A stretch of 64,000 nucleotides of DNA, taken from contig NZ_QWBU01000007.1 of NCBI RefSeq assembly GCF_003432075.1, positions 1-64,000 on the forward strand, in the 5' to 3' direction. How positions within the stretch are numbered: the first letter of the stretch is position 1; every line of letters begins with the position of its first letter. This DNA is from Shinella sp. WSJ-2. Lineage in GTDB: Bacteria > Pseudomonadota > Alphaproteobacteria > Rhizobiales > Rhizobiaceae. A program made the translations under genes and the position numbers. This document shows positions 62,288 through 64,000 of this stretch, in pieces. The notes beneath the pieces are model-generated. The model had not been told where the DNA came from, made no database searches, and saw only the letters and a program-made list of their open reading frames with translations.

Positions 62288-64000
<1,713 letters not shown>

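Overview
The window looks like chromosomal DNA of a Rhizobiaceae bacterium (Rhizobium/Agrobacterium/Ensifer/Shinella group, genus not resolved). The basis is high GC, genes for ExoR and PopZ, a fused SecDF, an FtrA-like regulator, DUF1127 proteins, alphaproteobacterial-type LexA and RirA motifs, and small RNAs carrying CCUCCUCCC motifs. No search was run; assignments come from reading proteins and DNA by eye.

Layout. 0-0.13 kb: right end of a probable IS21-family element. 0.24-7.2 kb: an accessory-looking stretch between tRNA-Asn and tRNA-Cys, with small membrane and secreted proteins, a minus-strand cluster of short genes behind a LexA-type box (1.8-3.25 kb), an AT-richer RTX-type repeat protein (3.6-4.75 kb), an alpha/beta hydrolase and poorly conserved small ORFs. 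7.3-12.4 kb: exbB-exbD (TonB energiser, with a putative RirA box), an isoaspartyl-methyltransferase-like gene, tolC and popZ. 12.6-22.7 kb: valS, a FadL-type porin, exoR, xthA, erpA, dgt and argS. 22.8-34.4 kb: a dense plus-strand run of a SPOR-domain protein, nagZ, scpA-scpB, an ABC ATPase, tatA-tatB-tatC, serS, surE and pcm. 34.6-39.4 kb: an unknown protein, a degenerate NlpD-like LysM/M23 lipoprotein, an FtrA-like regulator divergent from rhodanese-GNAT, and a frameshifted NIPSNAP gene. 39.4-46.7 kb: a DUF815 ATPase, then yajC-secDF followed by a DUF498 (NDUFAF3-like) gene and a catalytically degenerate squalene/phytoene-synthase-like (NDUFAF6-like) gene, then trmFO on the other strand. 46.8-48.2 kb: two DUF1127 genes and two tandem small-RNA genes. 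48.5-52.1 kb: DUF2157 and GDYXXLXY membrane proteins, tRNA-Leu and tig. 52.8-64 kb: an aldolase-like fragment, a DUF2336 protein, parE, a secreted hydrolase, a secreted caspase-family/Sel1 protein with a small partner, tpiA, secG and pyrG (complete, ending at the last base).

How the genes fit together. Much of the window is core housekeeping: three aminoacyl-tRNA synthetases, Sec and Tat export, chromosome segregation (ScpAB, PopZ, ParE) and nucleotide metabolism. Envelope functions recur: SPOR, NagZ, NlpD-like, TolC, ExbBD and ExoR. The least explained pieces are the LexA-box microgene cluster near 3.2 kb, the paired anti-Shine-Dalgarno sRNAs beside DUF1127 genes near 47-48 kb, the complex-I-assembly-factor-like pair attached to secDF, and the caspase-like operon near 59-60.6 kb.
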